This document shows positions 54,359 through 63,563 of a DNA stretch of 64,000 nt, in pieces. Positions within the stretch are counted from its first letter, which is position 1; every line of letters begins with the position of its first letter. Both the position numbers and the translations under genes were made by a program. The stretch covers positions 1 through 64,000 of the forward strand of contig CANDNT010000006.1 in the NCBI GenBank assembly GCA_947387485.1, written 5' to 3'. The notes under the pieces were generated by a model. That model was not told where the DNA came from, made no database searches, and saw only the letters and a list, made by a program, of their open reading frames with translations. Origin of the DNA: Aquimarina rhabdastrellae. Its GTDB lineage: Bacteria; Bacteroidota; Bacteroidia; Flavobacteriales; Flavobacteriaceae.

Positions 54359-56755
54359 TTAATCACTTTTTGGTAATTCTTCTTCACTTGGTATTATTCT
54401 AAGCTTAGGTTCTTTTAACGTTCGTTTATTTGCTATACTTCTTTCTAGTGATAATAATAAAGCTGGTAATAATAAAAGATTAGCCAACATTGCAAATAAT
54501 AAAGTTGCAGAAACTAAACCTCCTAAAGCCTTTGTACCTCCAAAACTTGAGATCATAAATACAGAGAATCCAAAGAATAGTACAGTAGAAGTATAGAACA
54601 TACTAATTCCTGTTTCTCTCAATGCAGCATAAACAGATTTTCGTATTTTCCAGTTATTAGCTTTTAACTCTTGTCGATATTTAGCAAGGAAATGGATGGT
54701 ATCATCAACAGAAATACCAAATGCAATACTAAATACTAATATAGTCGAAGGTTTTATAGGTACTCCTAAGAATCCCATTAAACCAGCTGTCATCAATAAT
54801 GGGAGTAGGTTAGGTATTAAAGAAATAACAATCATTTTTGTAGATCGGAACATCCACGCCATAAAAACAGCAATAAGAATTATGGCTAACGATAAGGATA
54901 AGACCAAGTTATTCACTAGATAATTAGTTCCTTTTTGAAAAATTAAAGCTTTTCCTGTAAATGAAACTTCATAACGATCTTTAGGGAATAACTTTTCTAG
55001 TTTTGGCGCAAGCATGGTTTCAATACGTTCCATTTCTTCTGTACCAATATCTTTCATAAAAGTTGTGATTCTTGCATAACGTCCTGTAGAATCTATATAA
55101 CTTTTCATGGCACCCGCTTCAGAACCAAAACTTTTTGCATACGGTAAAATAAAATTGCGTTCTTGGCTAGTCGGAATTTGATAATATTTTGGGTTTCCAT
55201 TATAATAAGCTTGTTTAGAATACTTAACAAGATTTACAATTGAAATAGGCTTTGATAATTCAGGAATCTCTTCAAGTAACTCTTCTAATTGATTCATGCG
55301 TTTTAAAGTAGAAAGTTTTAAAACACCTTGTTTTCTTTTGGTATCAATAAGAATTTCTAAAGGCATAATACCGTCGAATTCTTCTTCAAAAAAGACAATA
55401 TCTTTAAAGAAGTTTGCTTCTTTAGGCATATCTTCTAATAAACTACCAGAAACTTTTATGGTATATATACCTATAATACTTACAACAAGAATGATTACTG
55501 AGGCAATATAAATTGTGATTCTACGAGTTTTTACCATACGAACCATCCAATTTACCAAGTTATCTATCCAACGCTTACCTAAGTGTTTTAAATGGCGTTC
55601 TTTGGGTTGAGGCAAATAACTGTAGATAATCGTGATAACCAATAAACATAGAATAAATAAAGCTATAATGTTTATAGAAGCAACGATACCAAATTCTTTT
55701 AAAAGCTTACTTTCTGTTAAGGCAAAAGTTGCAAAACCAGAAGCAGTTGTTACATTGGTCATCAAAGTTGCATTACCGACCTTAGTAATTACACGCTGTA
55801 AAGACTTAGCTTTATTACCATGTTTTTTAATTTCTTGTTGATATTTATTGATAAGGAAAATACAGTTTGGTATCCCAATAACAATAACCAATGGAGGTAT
55901 GATAGCAGTAAGTACTGTGATTTCATACTTTAATAATCCTAAAAGACCAAAAGCCCACATTACTCCTATAATCACTGCTGTCATAGAAATAAAAGTAGCT
56001 CTAAAAGATCTAAAGAAAAGGAAGAAAATTAAAGAGGTAACAAATAAGGCAGCAAGAATGAAAATTTCTATTTCATCCATGATGTTTTGTGAGTTCAAAG
56101 TTCTGATATATGGCATACCCGATACTTTGATATCTACATTATGTTCTTTCTCAAAAGCTTCTACCGCTGGGATTAAATCTTTTTCGATAAAATCTTTACG
56201 AATAATGGTATTAACAATATCCTTTTTTAAATATAAAGCACTTTGAATAGTCTTTGATTTTTTACTAAAAACTAAACCTTCATAAAACGGAAGTTTGTTA
56301 AAAAGTTCATTTTCATACTGCATTGCTTTTTCTACAGTATAAACACTATCTTGTATAAACGGAACCAACTCAAAACGAGGAGGGTCATTTTCTTTTTTTA
56401 ATTTTTTAAGATCGTTAAGCGAAATAACAAGATCTATCTCATCATATTTTTTAAATGATTTATTAAAATCATTCCAAGCTTTAAGTTTTTTTGGAGTAAA
56501 GAGTGCACTGTCTTGAATCGCCATCACGATCAAATTACCTTCTTCACCAAATTTTTCTAGAAACTTTTGATACTTTACATTGATCTCATGATCATCTGGT
56601 AATAAATTGGCTTCAGAAAACGAAAAACGCATATGTTGCCACTGAAAGCCTAAAAAAACAGTTATACCAATTATTAATATAAAAATTGCTGCGCGGTTAC
56701 GTAAGATAAGACCAGCTACAGCATTCCAAAATCCAAAGCTAAATAATTTTGCCAT
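54359..56755 (-). CDS. RND-superfamily MMPL-type transporter
   Basis: From ATG 56755 (MAKLFSFGFWNAV) the protein has 798 aa. The reading from 56779 needs TTG and would begin inside the -7 element. It has two repeated halves, each with a periplasmic domain and about six transmembrane helices. Conserved segments are VIGIPNCIFLINKYQQE in the first half and FGISVDDTIHFLAKYRQE in the second. It is half-length compared with AcrB and is of the MMPL/hopanoid-exporter type. It may move lipids or hydrophobic molecules using proton flow. No membrane-fusion partner is nearby. Confidence 0.88.
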   Translation of the reverse strand: MAKLFSFGFWNAVAGLILRNRAAIFILIIGITVFLGFQWQHMRFSFSEANLLPDDHEINVKYQKFLEKFGEEGNLIVMAIQDSALFTPKKLKAWNDFNKSFKKYDEIDLVISLNDLKKLKKENDPPRFELVPFIQDSVYTVEKAMQYENELFNKLPFYEGLVFSKKSKTIQSALYLKKDIVNTIIRKDFIEKDLIPAVEAFEKEHNVDIKVSGMPYIRTLNSQNIMDEIEIFILAALFVTSLIFFLFFRSFRATFISMTAVIIGVMWAFGLLGLLKYEITVLTAIIPPLVIVIGIPNCIFLINKYQQEIKKHGNKAKSLQRVITKVGNATLMTNVTTASGFATFALTESKLLKEFGIVASINIIALFILCLLVITIIYSYLPQPKERHLKHLGKRWIDNLVNWMVRMVKTRRITIYIASVIILVVSIIGIYTIKVSGSLLEDMPKEANFFKDIVFFEEEFDGIMPLEILIDTKRKQGVLKLSTLKRMNQLEELLEEIPELSKPISIVNLVKYSKQAYYNGNPKYYQIPTSQERNFILPYAKSFGSEAGAMKSYIDSTGRYARITTFMKDIGTEEMERIETMLAPKLEKLFPKDRYEVSFTGKALIFQKGTNYLVNNLVLSLSLAIILIAVFMAWMFRSTKMIVISLIPNLLPLLMTAGLMGFLGVPIKPSTILVFSIAFGISVDDTIHFLAKYRQELKANNWKIRKSVYAALRETGISMFYTSTVLFFGFSVFMISSFGGTKALGGLVSATLLFAMLANLLLLPALLLSLERSIANKRTLKEPKLRIIPSEEELPKSD

Positions 56756-56776
56756 TCCCAAGTTTTGTGCTGACTG

Positions 56777-56784
56777 CAAAAATA
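56777..56784 (-). promoter_or_regulatory. -7 element for the MMPL transporter gene
   Basis: TATTTTTG on the minus strand is 21 bases before the revised ATG at 56755, supporting that start. Confidence 0.45.
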
Positions 56785-56835
56785 GTAATTTCAGCTATTC
56801 TGAACGGAGAAAATTAATTAAACTCTTTATCGATA

Positions 56836-59277
56836 TTAAAGTTTAAGATAGAAAGTAAATTTAAAAGCCAAGTTATCACTGAAGTTAGGTAGGTGATACG
56901 CTCCATAACGATAAGCAAAACTTAACCCAAAACCTGCAAAAATTTTGTTGATTTCAAAACCAGATTCTTGATATAGGTGATTAAGTGAATTAAAATTAAC
57001 ACCATTGTGATTTTGAACATTAAGAACATCTCCTAATGCATATCGATTGATTAAAACCAGCTCGGGTTTAAACCAACTAGCAATTTTAAAAGGACGTAAA
57101 TTATGACGTATTTGTAAAGTTGCTAATCGATCACTAAAAAATTCACTAAAATACATAGTTTCGAATCCACGGCGTCCAGCTACAGAAAAGCGTTGTAGAA
57201 CTGTTTCTTTGGTAGGACTATTAGGATAGGCATGATATAAATGTGTTAACGGGATATCTCCAGTAGACCAATCTGCTTCAAACAAGAAGTTGGTATGTGA
57301 TTCATCTAATCGTTTTACCGTATGTTCTATTTTAACACCAATTTTTGAATACCTAAAGTTACTATCGAATACTCCAGACAATCCCTGTGTAAATTGTGCA
57401 CTGATTTTGGGATAACCATCATGAATTTCTTTTAAGCTATTAGGTGTTTTTAAGTATTTACTAAAAGGACTCCATCGTAGAGAAAATGTGGCTTCACTTA
57501 ATTTGTATGATGAGTATTCAACATCACCTAGGGTATAGGTATAATTTCCTGTTTGATTGATGTTACTTACTGCAAACTGTGTCTCGGTTAATAACTCGGG
57601 AGTTAAACGATGTTGTAAGCTAGCTTTCCAAGTACGGTGTTTATAATAAAAATCGATGTTAACTAATCTAGGTTCAAACAGAGAATAAACACGTTTATCG
57701 GTAAGGTAATTAAAACTTCCCACCTCATTAAGATCTTTGGTGTAGTTTATATTAAACCAAGTACCTGTATTTTTGTTTAGTAAAACACCAGCTCCAGCAC
57801 TATATTTAAATTTAGCATCTTTAAATCCATAAACAGTATACCCTTCTAATCTAAATCGTTTTGATAGCTTTTCGTTAGTTAGCCCACCTAGACCTAATCT
57901 CAAACCTTCATAGTTATTGTATTTGATAGGATATCTTAAATCAAAATCAAAAAAGCTTACAGGATAATAACCTACATTAAAATGTTGAATAACATTAATA
58001 CGTCTTTCTATATTTTGAGCATCAACAATACTATCTATAACAGGAAATGTTTTTAAATCCTTTTCGGTGATGGCAGTTGTTCTATACTTTTTCCAAAAAT
58101 TTGGAGATTTATTATTGGCATCAGGATGAATTTGAATGGCAACATTACTTTTTCTTAAAGAAACAGGAGCGTTTAATTCTATATCAAAATAATCTGTTTT
58201 TGAAATAAGGAACTCATCATTTTTTGAAGGTTGCTTTTTATTTTTACTAAGTCTCCCTACAGAAATACTACCTCCAAACAAGGCAACTTTCTGTTTCCCT
58301 AAACCAGGTCGTATAATAATTTCATGATTTTTAGGAAACCAAGTATTTTCTTTTGGGTAATATGTGAAATTATGATGAGCAGTTATATTTAATTCTCCTT
58401 TAAGCTCGATTTTTGCTTTTTGTACGGCCAAAGTTTCTGTGTCAAGATAGAGTACACCCTCTAACCGAGCGAAAGCTTTTGATTTTCTAGGTTGAAATAA
58501 AACAACATAAGCGGGTCTTTGCGTAGTTGTAGTATCAAGGACTTTGTAATAATAATTTTGCAAAGCTTTTTTTGACAAAGGCCCAATATATTGATTATCA
58601 AAAATTACATAATCTTTTTGATACACAGTATTAGATTGAATAGTAATCCCTAGAACATCATATATAGGATGATCAAACCCTGTCATTTGAGAGGCTAGTA
58701 CAGTTTCTTGCTCTCCTTTTTTAGCTTGAAATTTATGTTCGCTAATTTTTTCGGATAAAAAAGAATGAGCTTCATTAAAAATAGATTCGATATCGGCATC
58801 TGCAGTATCTTGAGTTTCTAAAGCAACAGTGTTCTCTTCAGTAATTTTAAATTTATTATAACTTTTATAACTATAACTTTTTAAAGAACTATGCGGGTCA
58901 TTTGCTGTTTTTTTTGCAATTGCTTTTTGAATAAGCGTTTTAGCACTGTTTTCTGCTGCTTGTATATTTACAGCATCAAGGTTCTCTTGTTTAGGAGAAA
59001 GAAAGACCTGTATATTTTTCTGTGATTTAAGAGCGGTAGTAATGGTAGTACTAGAATATCCTAAATAACTAAAAGTTATAGAAGTAGATTGTTGATTTGG
59101 AATAGTGAGTACAAAATCACCATTCATATCTGATAAAGCATATTCTTTATTATACTTGATCGTTGTAAACGGTAAAGAAGTATTTGAGCTTTTATCGATA
59201 ACCTTACCTGTAATGGTAATTTGAGAATATGCTATAGAAAATGAAAATAAGCATAAAAAAAGAATAAGGTTTCGCAT
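56836..59277 (-). CDS. DUF5686 outer-membrane protein with CarboxypepD_reg-like domain
   Basis: From ATG 59277 (MRNLILFLCLFSFSIAYSQ signal peptide) the protein has 813 aa. An N-terminal carboxypeptidase-regulatory-like Ig fold (ITITGKVIDKSSNTSLPF, about 20-95) is followed by a DUF5686 region. A C-terminal beta-barrel ends NLAFKFTFYLKL with a terminal hydrophobic strand. This is the TonB-receptor-like family of unknown role common in Bacteroidetes. The longer reading from 59316 adds residues of no signal character. It lies 80 bases upstream of the MMPL gene on the same strand. Confidence 0.85.
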   Translation of the reverse strand: MRNLILFLCLFSFSIAYSQITITGKVIDKSSNTSLPFTTIKYNKEYALSDMNGDFVLTIPNQQSTSITFSYLGYSSTTITTALKSQKNIQVFLSPKQENLDAVNIQAAENSAKTLIQKAIAKKTANDPHSSLKSYSYKSYNKFKITEENTVALETQDTADADIESIFNEAHSFLSEKISEHKFQAKKGEQETVLASQMTGFDHPIYDVLGITIQSNTVYQKDYVIFDNQYIGPLSKKALQNYYYKVLDTTTTQRPAYVVLFQPRKSKAFARLEGVLYLDTETLAVQKAKIELKGELNITAHHNFTYYPKENTWFPKNHEIIIRPGLGKQKVALFGGSISVGRLSKNKKQPSKNDEFLISKTDYFDIELNAPVSLRKSNVAIQIHPDANNKSPNFWKKYRTTAITEKDLKTFPVIDSIVDAQNIERRINVIQHFNVGYYPVSFFDFDLRYPIKYNNYEGLRLGLGGLTNEKLSKRFRLEGYTVYGFKDAKFKYSAGAGVLLNKNTGTWFNINYTKDLNEVGSFNYLTDKRVYSLFEPRLVNIDFYYKHRTWKASLQHRLTPELLTETQFAVSNINQTGNYTYTLGDVEYSSYKLSEATFSLRWSPFSKYLKTPNSLKEIHDGYPKISAQFTQGLSGVFDSNFRYSKIGVKIEHTVKRLDESHTNFLFEADWSTGDIPLTHLYHAYPNSPTKETVLQRFSVAGRRGFETMYFSEFFSDRLATLQIRHNLRPFKIASWFKPELVLINRYALGDVLNVQNHNGVNFNSLNHLYQESGFEINKIFAGFGLSFAYRYGAYHLPNFSDNLAFKFTFYLKL

Positions 59278-59306
59278 TATTAAAAGTAGTTTATAGGCGA
59301 ATATAC

Positions 59307-59342
59307 AAAAAAGCACCTATGATTAACAAGAGGTGCTTTTTT
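59307..59342 (-). terminator. Terminator of the pyrH-frr operon
   Basis: AAAAGCACCT and AGGTGCTTTT form a ten-base stem around ATGATTAACAAG. An A-run on the left supplies the U-run on the minus strand, and Ts on the right make it bidirectional. Confidence 0.85.
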
Positions 59343-59374
59343 GATAGTTAAACTATAAAAGTTTTTTATGCGTA

Positions 59375-59938
59375 TTATACGGTCATAATCTCTTTTTCTT
59401 TAACAGCAAAGGCTTCATCAACTTTCTTGATATATCCATCTGTTAATTGCTGAATATCGATCTCTGTATTTTTTGCTAAATCTTCAGAAAGACCTTCTTT
59501 TTCAAGCTTTTTGATTTCGTTATTAGCATTTTTACGATCATTACGAATACCTATTTTTGCATTTTCGGCTTCGGTTTTAGCTTGCTTAACTAAATCTTTA
59601 CGACGTTCTTCAGTTAAAGGAGGAACGTTGATAATTACACTCTCACCATTATTCATAGGGTTGAATCCTAAATTAGCAAGCATGATTCCTTTTTCAATTT
59701 CAGGAATTAAAGATTTTTCAAAAGGCTGAATAGCAATCGTTCTAGCATCAGGAGTATTTACATTTCCTACTTGGTTAAGAGGAGTAGGAGAACCATAATA
59801 CTCCACCATAACACCACCTAACATGGCTGGTGAAGCTTTTCCTGCTCTAATGTTAGCGAATTTTTTGTCAAGATGAGCTAATGCATCTTGCATGGATTCT
59901 TTTGTAGAATCTAGTATAAAATTTACTTCTTCAGTCAT
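59375..59938 (-). CDS. frr: Ribosome recycling factor
   Basis: The 187-aa protein has the standard RRF sequence: HLDKKFANIRAGKASPAML near the start, TPLNQVGNVNTPDARTIAIQP, and PPLTEERRKDLVKQAK. It splits the post-termination ribosome with EF-G. It follows pyrH by 50 bases, the usual order. Confidence 0.98.
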   Translation of the reverse strand: MTEEVNFILDSTKESMQDALAHLDKKFANIRAGKASPAMLGGVMVEYYGSPTPLNQVGNVNTPDARTIAIQPFEKSLIPEIEKGIMLANLGFNPMNNGESVIINVPPLTEERRKDLVKQAKTEAENAKIGIRNDRKNANNEIKKLEKEGLSEDLAKNTEIDIQQLTDGYIKKVDEAFAVKEKEIMTV

Positions 59939-59988
59939 CGTAAAGATATTTTTTTGAATATCCTGAAGATATCCAATAGTATTAATGT

Positions 59989-60696
59989 TTATAGATTTAC
60001 TTTGGTTCCGATATTTTCTCCAGAAACAACTTTTAATAAATTTCCGCTTTTATTCATATCAAAAACGATAATAGGTAATTCGTTTTCTTGGCTTAAAGTA
60101 AAAGCTGTAGTATCCATTACTTTTAACCCTTTGCTTAGTACATCATCAAAAGTTATATAATCAAACTTTGTTGCGTCTGCATTTTTCTCTGGATCATCTG
60201 TATAAATACCATCAACTCTAGTCCCTTTTAAAATCACTTCGGCATCGATCTCTATTGCTCTTAATACAGCTGCAGAATCTGTAGTGAAATATGGATTACC
60301 AGTTCCTCCTCCAAAAATAACTACACGACCCTTTTCAAGGTGTCTCATAGCTCTTCGTCTAATAAAAGGCTCTGCAACTTCATTAATCTTTACTGCAGAT
60401 TGAAGACGAGTAGGAATATCGTGATCTTCAAGAGCACTTTGTAACGCTAAACCGTTAATTACTGTAGCGAGCATTCCCATATGATCACCTTGTACTCTAT
60501 CCATTCCTTTACTTGCACCAGCAACACCTCTAAAAATGTTACCTCCTCCTATAACAATGGCAACTTGAACGCCTTTGTCAGTGATTTTTTTTATTTCTTG
60601 AGCATACTCTGCTAAACGATCAGGGTCAATACCGTATTGACGTGATCCCATCAATGCTTCTCCTGATAGCTTAAGTAATATTCTTTTGTATTTCAT
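59989..60696 (-). CDS. pyrH: UMP kinase
   Basis: The 235-aa amino-acid-kinase-fold protein has [20 protein letters not shown] and the [18 protein letters not shown] nucleotide-binding block. It phosphorylates UMP to UDP. It is separated from tsf by 619 bases with two terminators and has its own -7 element, so it is a separate transcript from rpsB-tsf. Confidence 0.98.
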   Translation of the reverse strand: MKYKRILLKLSGEALMGSRQYGIDPDRLAEYAQEIKKITDKGVQVAIVIGGGNIFRGVAGASKGMDRVQGDHMGMLATVINGLALQSALEDHDIPTRLQSAVKINEVAEPFIRRRAMRHLEKGRVVIFGGGTGNPYFTTDSAAVLRAIEIDAEVILKGTRVDGIYTDDPEKNADATKFDYITFDDVLSKGLKVMDTTAFTLSQENELPIIVFDMNKSGNLLKVVSGENIGTKVNL

Positions 60697-60718
60697 AGTA
60701 TGGTTTTCCTGAATAGTG

Positions 60719-60726
60719 CAAATATA
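60719..60726 (-). promoter_or_regulatory. -7 element of the pyrH-frr promoter
   Basis: TATATTTG on the minus strand matches TAnnTTTG, 22 bases before the pyrH ATG. No TTG is found at the expected upstream distance. Confidence 0.45.
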
Positions 60727-61214
60727 ATCATATTCTTAATTTAAGGAATGTTTTAGCGCGTAAAGCCTAGTATAATTTTGAAGATGAACAAGGTGTATCT
60801 TAAGAAAAAAATAAGGAATTGATTTAAAGAGTTTTTTTAAATAATTTTTTTTTTGATATAAAATGATGAAAATTGATATGGTTTTGGGATAAAAAACTAG
60901 GACAAAAAAGCAAAATAATCAATTATTCTATATACTAACTAGGATATTTAGAGAACTACTTATTATCTAGTGAAATAAGTAAGGATTTATATGAATAATA
61001 TGTTGTGTATATTTAAAATATGTTATACGTTTGCCAGCCGGAAAACAAAACGATCAATTGTAATTAAGATTTTTTAAAGAAGTAATATTTTTTACGAAAA
61101 AATGTGATTTTTTCAGGTTAGTTGGGGAACTAATTAAAAAGGGGAGTGCTTAAGCACAAGTTAGATAGTTATTGCTTTTGAATATTTAAAAAACTTATAA
61201 GATTGATATAAATT

Positions 61215-61249
61215 AAACCATCTTGATATTAAATCGAGATGGTTTTTTT
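61215..61249 (+). terminator. Orphan plus-strand terminator
   Basis: AAACCATCT and AGATGGTTT form a nine-base stem with seven Ts after it on the plus strand. No plus-strand gene lies upstream. Confidence 0.7.
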
Positions 61250-61261
61250 ATGTTATGGCAT

Positions 61262-61294
61262 AAAAAAAGGAGATCTTTTAAAAGATCTCCTTTT
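61262..61294 (-). terminator. Terminator of the rpsB-tsf operon
   Basis: A long perfect palindrome (AAAAGGAGATCTTTT and its complement, 61265-61294) lies 22 bases beyond the tsf stop. The A-run at 61262-61268 gives the U-run on the minus strand. Confidence 0.88.
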
Positions 61295-61315
61295 GATACT
61301 ATATTAAAAGAATGA

Positions 61316-62140
61316 TTATCCTAAAGCAACTCTTTCAAAAGCTACAACAGTAACATCATTTCCTAATGTTTTTACGTAATCAGCAACGCTTTGCTTGCTA
61401 TCTTTGATAAATGCTTGGTTTACTAAAGTGTTATCTTTAAAGAAACGCTTAATCTTACCTTTTGCGATATTATCTAACATTGCTTCTGGCTTACCTTCTT
61501 GACGTAATTGATCTTTTGCGATTTCGATTTCTTTATCGATTACAGATTGATCAACACCATCTTCGTTAAGCGCTACAGGGTTCATAGCAGCAGCTTGCAT
61601 AGCAACATCTTTTGCTACTGCAGCAGCGTTATCACCACTTGCAGAAAGACCAGTTAAAACACCAATTTTATTACCAGCGTGGATATAAGAACCTACGAAA
61701 GGAGCTTCTAAAACTCTAAAATCACCGATTTCGATTTTTTCACCGATAACACCAGTTTGCTCAATTAATTTATCTTGAACAGTGATACCATTAAAATCTG
61801 AAGCAAGTAATTCTTCTTTAGTACTGATAGTTAAAGCTAAACTAGCTAAATCTTGAGCTAACGCAACGAAAGAATCATTTTTAGCAACAAAATCAGTTTC
61901 ACAGTTTAAAGAAACTACAACACCTTTATTAGCTTCAGCATTTACTTTTGCTATAACAGCTCCTTCAGATGAATCTCTATCTGCTCTTTTAGCTGCGATT
62001 TTTTGACCTTTTTTTCTAAGGATTTCGATTGCTTTGTCAAAATCTCCTTCAGCTTCTACTAGTGCTTTTTTACAATCCATCATACCAGCACCGGTAGCTT
62101 TTCTTAATTTATTTACTTCTGCGGCTGTAATCTTTGCCAT
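61316..62140 (-). CDS. tsf: Elongation factor Ts
   Basis: The 274-aa protein has the N-terminal UBA-like domain (VNKLRKATGAGMMDCKKAL), the TDFVAKN motif and a dimerisation domain with AMQAAAMNP. It recycles EF-Tu from GDP to GTP form. It follows rpsB in the normal order with a 105-base gap containing a hairpin. Confidence 0.98.
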   Translation of the reverse strand: MAKITAAEVNKLRKATGAGMMDCKKALVEAEGDFDKAIEILRKKGQKIAAKRADRDSSEGAVIAKVNAEANKGVVVSLNCETDFVAKNDSFVALAQDLASLALTISTKEELLASDFNGITVQDKLIEQTGVIGEKIEIGDFRVLEAPFVGSYIHAGNKIGVLTGLSASGDNAAAVAKDVAMQAAAMNPVALNEDGVDQSVIDKEIEIAKDQLRQEGKPEAMLDNIAKGKIKRFFKDNTLVNQAFIKDSKQSVADYVKTLGNDVTVVAFERVALG

Positions 62141-62179
62141 GTCTTTAAATAGTTTAATGGTTTTTTAAAAAAAATGAAT

Positions 62180-62214
62180 CGTTTAGTGCTCACTGCAAAG
62201 TAAAGAACTAAACG
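62180..62214 (-). terminator. Attenuator-like hairpin between rpsB and tsf
   Basis: CGTTTAGT (62180-62187) pairs with ACTAAACG (62207-62214), and an eight-base U-run follows 5 bases later on the minus strand. It may reduce tsf message relative to rpsB or mark processing. Confidence 0.4.
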
Positions 62215-62245
62215 ACTCGTAAATTTTACCTTATGGTTAAATTTT

Positions 62246-63016
62246 TTATTCTTCTTCTTGAGTTGCTGGAGCTGCTTTCTCTGCTGCTTTAGGAGCTGCC
62301 TCTTTTTTAGGAGCTTCTTTAGCCGCTTTTCTCTCATTTAATCCTTCGATCACAGCATCTGTTACATAAGTCATCACTTTGTCGATTGACTTAGAAGCAT
62401 CATCATTTGCAGGGATAACATAATCAACTTGACGTGGGTCAGAGTTAGTATCTACCATTGCAAAGATAGGAATGTTTAATTTTTGAGCTTCTTTAATCGC
62501 GATGTGCTCACGAGTGATATCAACTACAAATAATGCTCCAGGAAGACGAGTCATATCAGAGATAGAACCTAAGTTCTTCTCTAATTTAGCTCTTAAACGA
62601 TCTACTTGTAGACGTTCTTTTTTAGATAATGTATTGAAAGTACCATCTTTCTTCATTCTATCAATAGCAGCCATTTTCTTAACAGCTTTACGGATAGTAA
62701 CAAAGTTGGTAAGCATACCACCTGGCCATCTTTCAGTAATATATGGTTGATTTGCTTTACTAGCTTTTTCAGCAACGATTTCTTTTGCTTGCTTTTTAGT
62801 AGCTACGAAAAGGATTTTTCTTCCTGATGCAGCGATTTTCTTTAAAGCTTCGCTAGCTTCGCTAATTTTTGCAGCAGTTTTATATAAGTTGATGATGTGG
62901 ATTCCGTTACGCTCCATATAAATATACGGTGCCATGTTAGGATCCCATCTTCTTGTCAAGTGTCCAAAGTGTACACCTGCATCAAGTAATTCTTTTACTT
63001 CGATATTGTTTGCCAT
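62246..63016 (-). CDS. rpsB: 30S ribosomal protein S2
   Basis: The 256-aa protein has the S2 signatures LLDAGVHFGHLTRRWDPNM and PRQVDYVIPANDDASKSI. A C-terminal Lys/Ala/Glu-rich extension (KEAPKKEAAPKAAEKAAP) is common in Bacteroidetes. It is the first gene of the rpsB-tsf unit. Confidence 0.98.
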   Translation of the reverse strand: MANNIEVKELLDAGVHFGHLTRRWDPNMAPYIYMERNGIHIINLYKTAAKISEASEALKKIAASGRKILFVATKKQAKEIVAEKASKANQPYITERWPGGMLTNFVTIRKAVKKMAAIDRMKKDGTFNTLSKKERLQVDRLRAKLEKNLGSISDMTRLPGALFVVDITREHIAIKEAQKLNIPIFAMVDTNSDPRQVDYVIPANDDASKSIDKVMTYVTDAVIEGLNERKAAKEAPKKEAAPKAAEKAAPATQEEE

Positions 63017-63176
63017 TTCTGTAATAGTTTACGTTCTGTTGACTTTACTTAGCAATGTTTAAGTGGCTACAAATCTGTATGGCCTTAAACATTTAGATGC
63101 TAAACTAATTTCTGCTTGAAGCAGATAACAACAAATACTTTTTTTAAAATTAAGTTTCCGAAAAAATCGGATACCA

Positions 63177-63563
63177 TTAACGTTTTGAGAATTGGAATTT
63201 CTTACGAGCTTTCTTCTGACCGAATTTCTTACGCTCTACCATTCTTGCATCTCTAGTTAATAAACCTTCTGGTTTTAAGATAGCTCTGTTTTCTTGATCT
63301 AGTTCGCAAACTGCTCTAGAAATTGCTAAACGAATAGCTTCTGCTTGACCAGTGATTCCACCTCCGTAAACATTTACTTTGATATCGTATTTGTCTTCGT
63401 TGCTAGTTAAAGCAAGAGGTTGGTTTACTTTGTACTGTAAAGTAGCAGTAGAAAAGTAATCATTAAGACCTTTTTTGTTGATCGTAATGTTACCTGAACC
63501 TTCTTTTAAATAAATTCGAGCTACAGCCGTTTTTCTACGACCAATTTTGTGAATAACTTCCAT
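63177..63563 (-). CDS. rpsI: 30S ribosomal protein S9
   Basis: The 128-aa protein has IGRRKTAVARIYLKEGSG near the start, VNVYGGGITGQAEAIRLAISRA in the middle and the terminal KKARKKFQFSKR that reaches the P-site tRNA. Its ATG overlaps the rplM stop codon by one base (TAATG). Confidence 0.98.
   Translation of the reverse strand: MEVIHKIGRRKTAVARIYLKEGSGNITINKKGLNDYFSTATLQYKVNQPLALTSNEDKYDIKVNVYGGGITGQAEAIRLAISRAVCELDQENRAILKPEGLLTRDARMVERKKFGQKKARKKFQFSKR

Larger units (their letters stand above)
60697..61315. other. 619-base intergenic region between tsf and pyrH
   Basis: No gene is seen. It holds the pyrH -7 element (60719-60726), the perfect palindrome GTGCTTAAGCAC (61146-61157), a plus-strand terminator without a gene (61215-61249) and the tsf terminator (61262-61294). 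TAAGCACAA here (61151-61159) recurs at 53871-53879 in the other orphan-terminator region. A plus-strand small RNA is possible. Confidence 0.5.
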
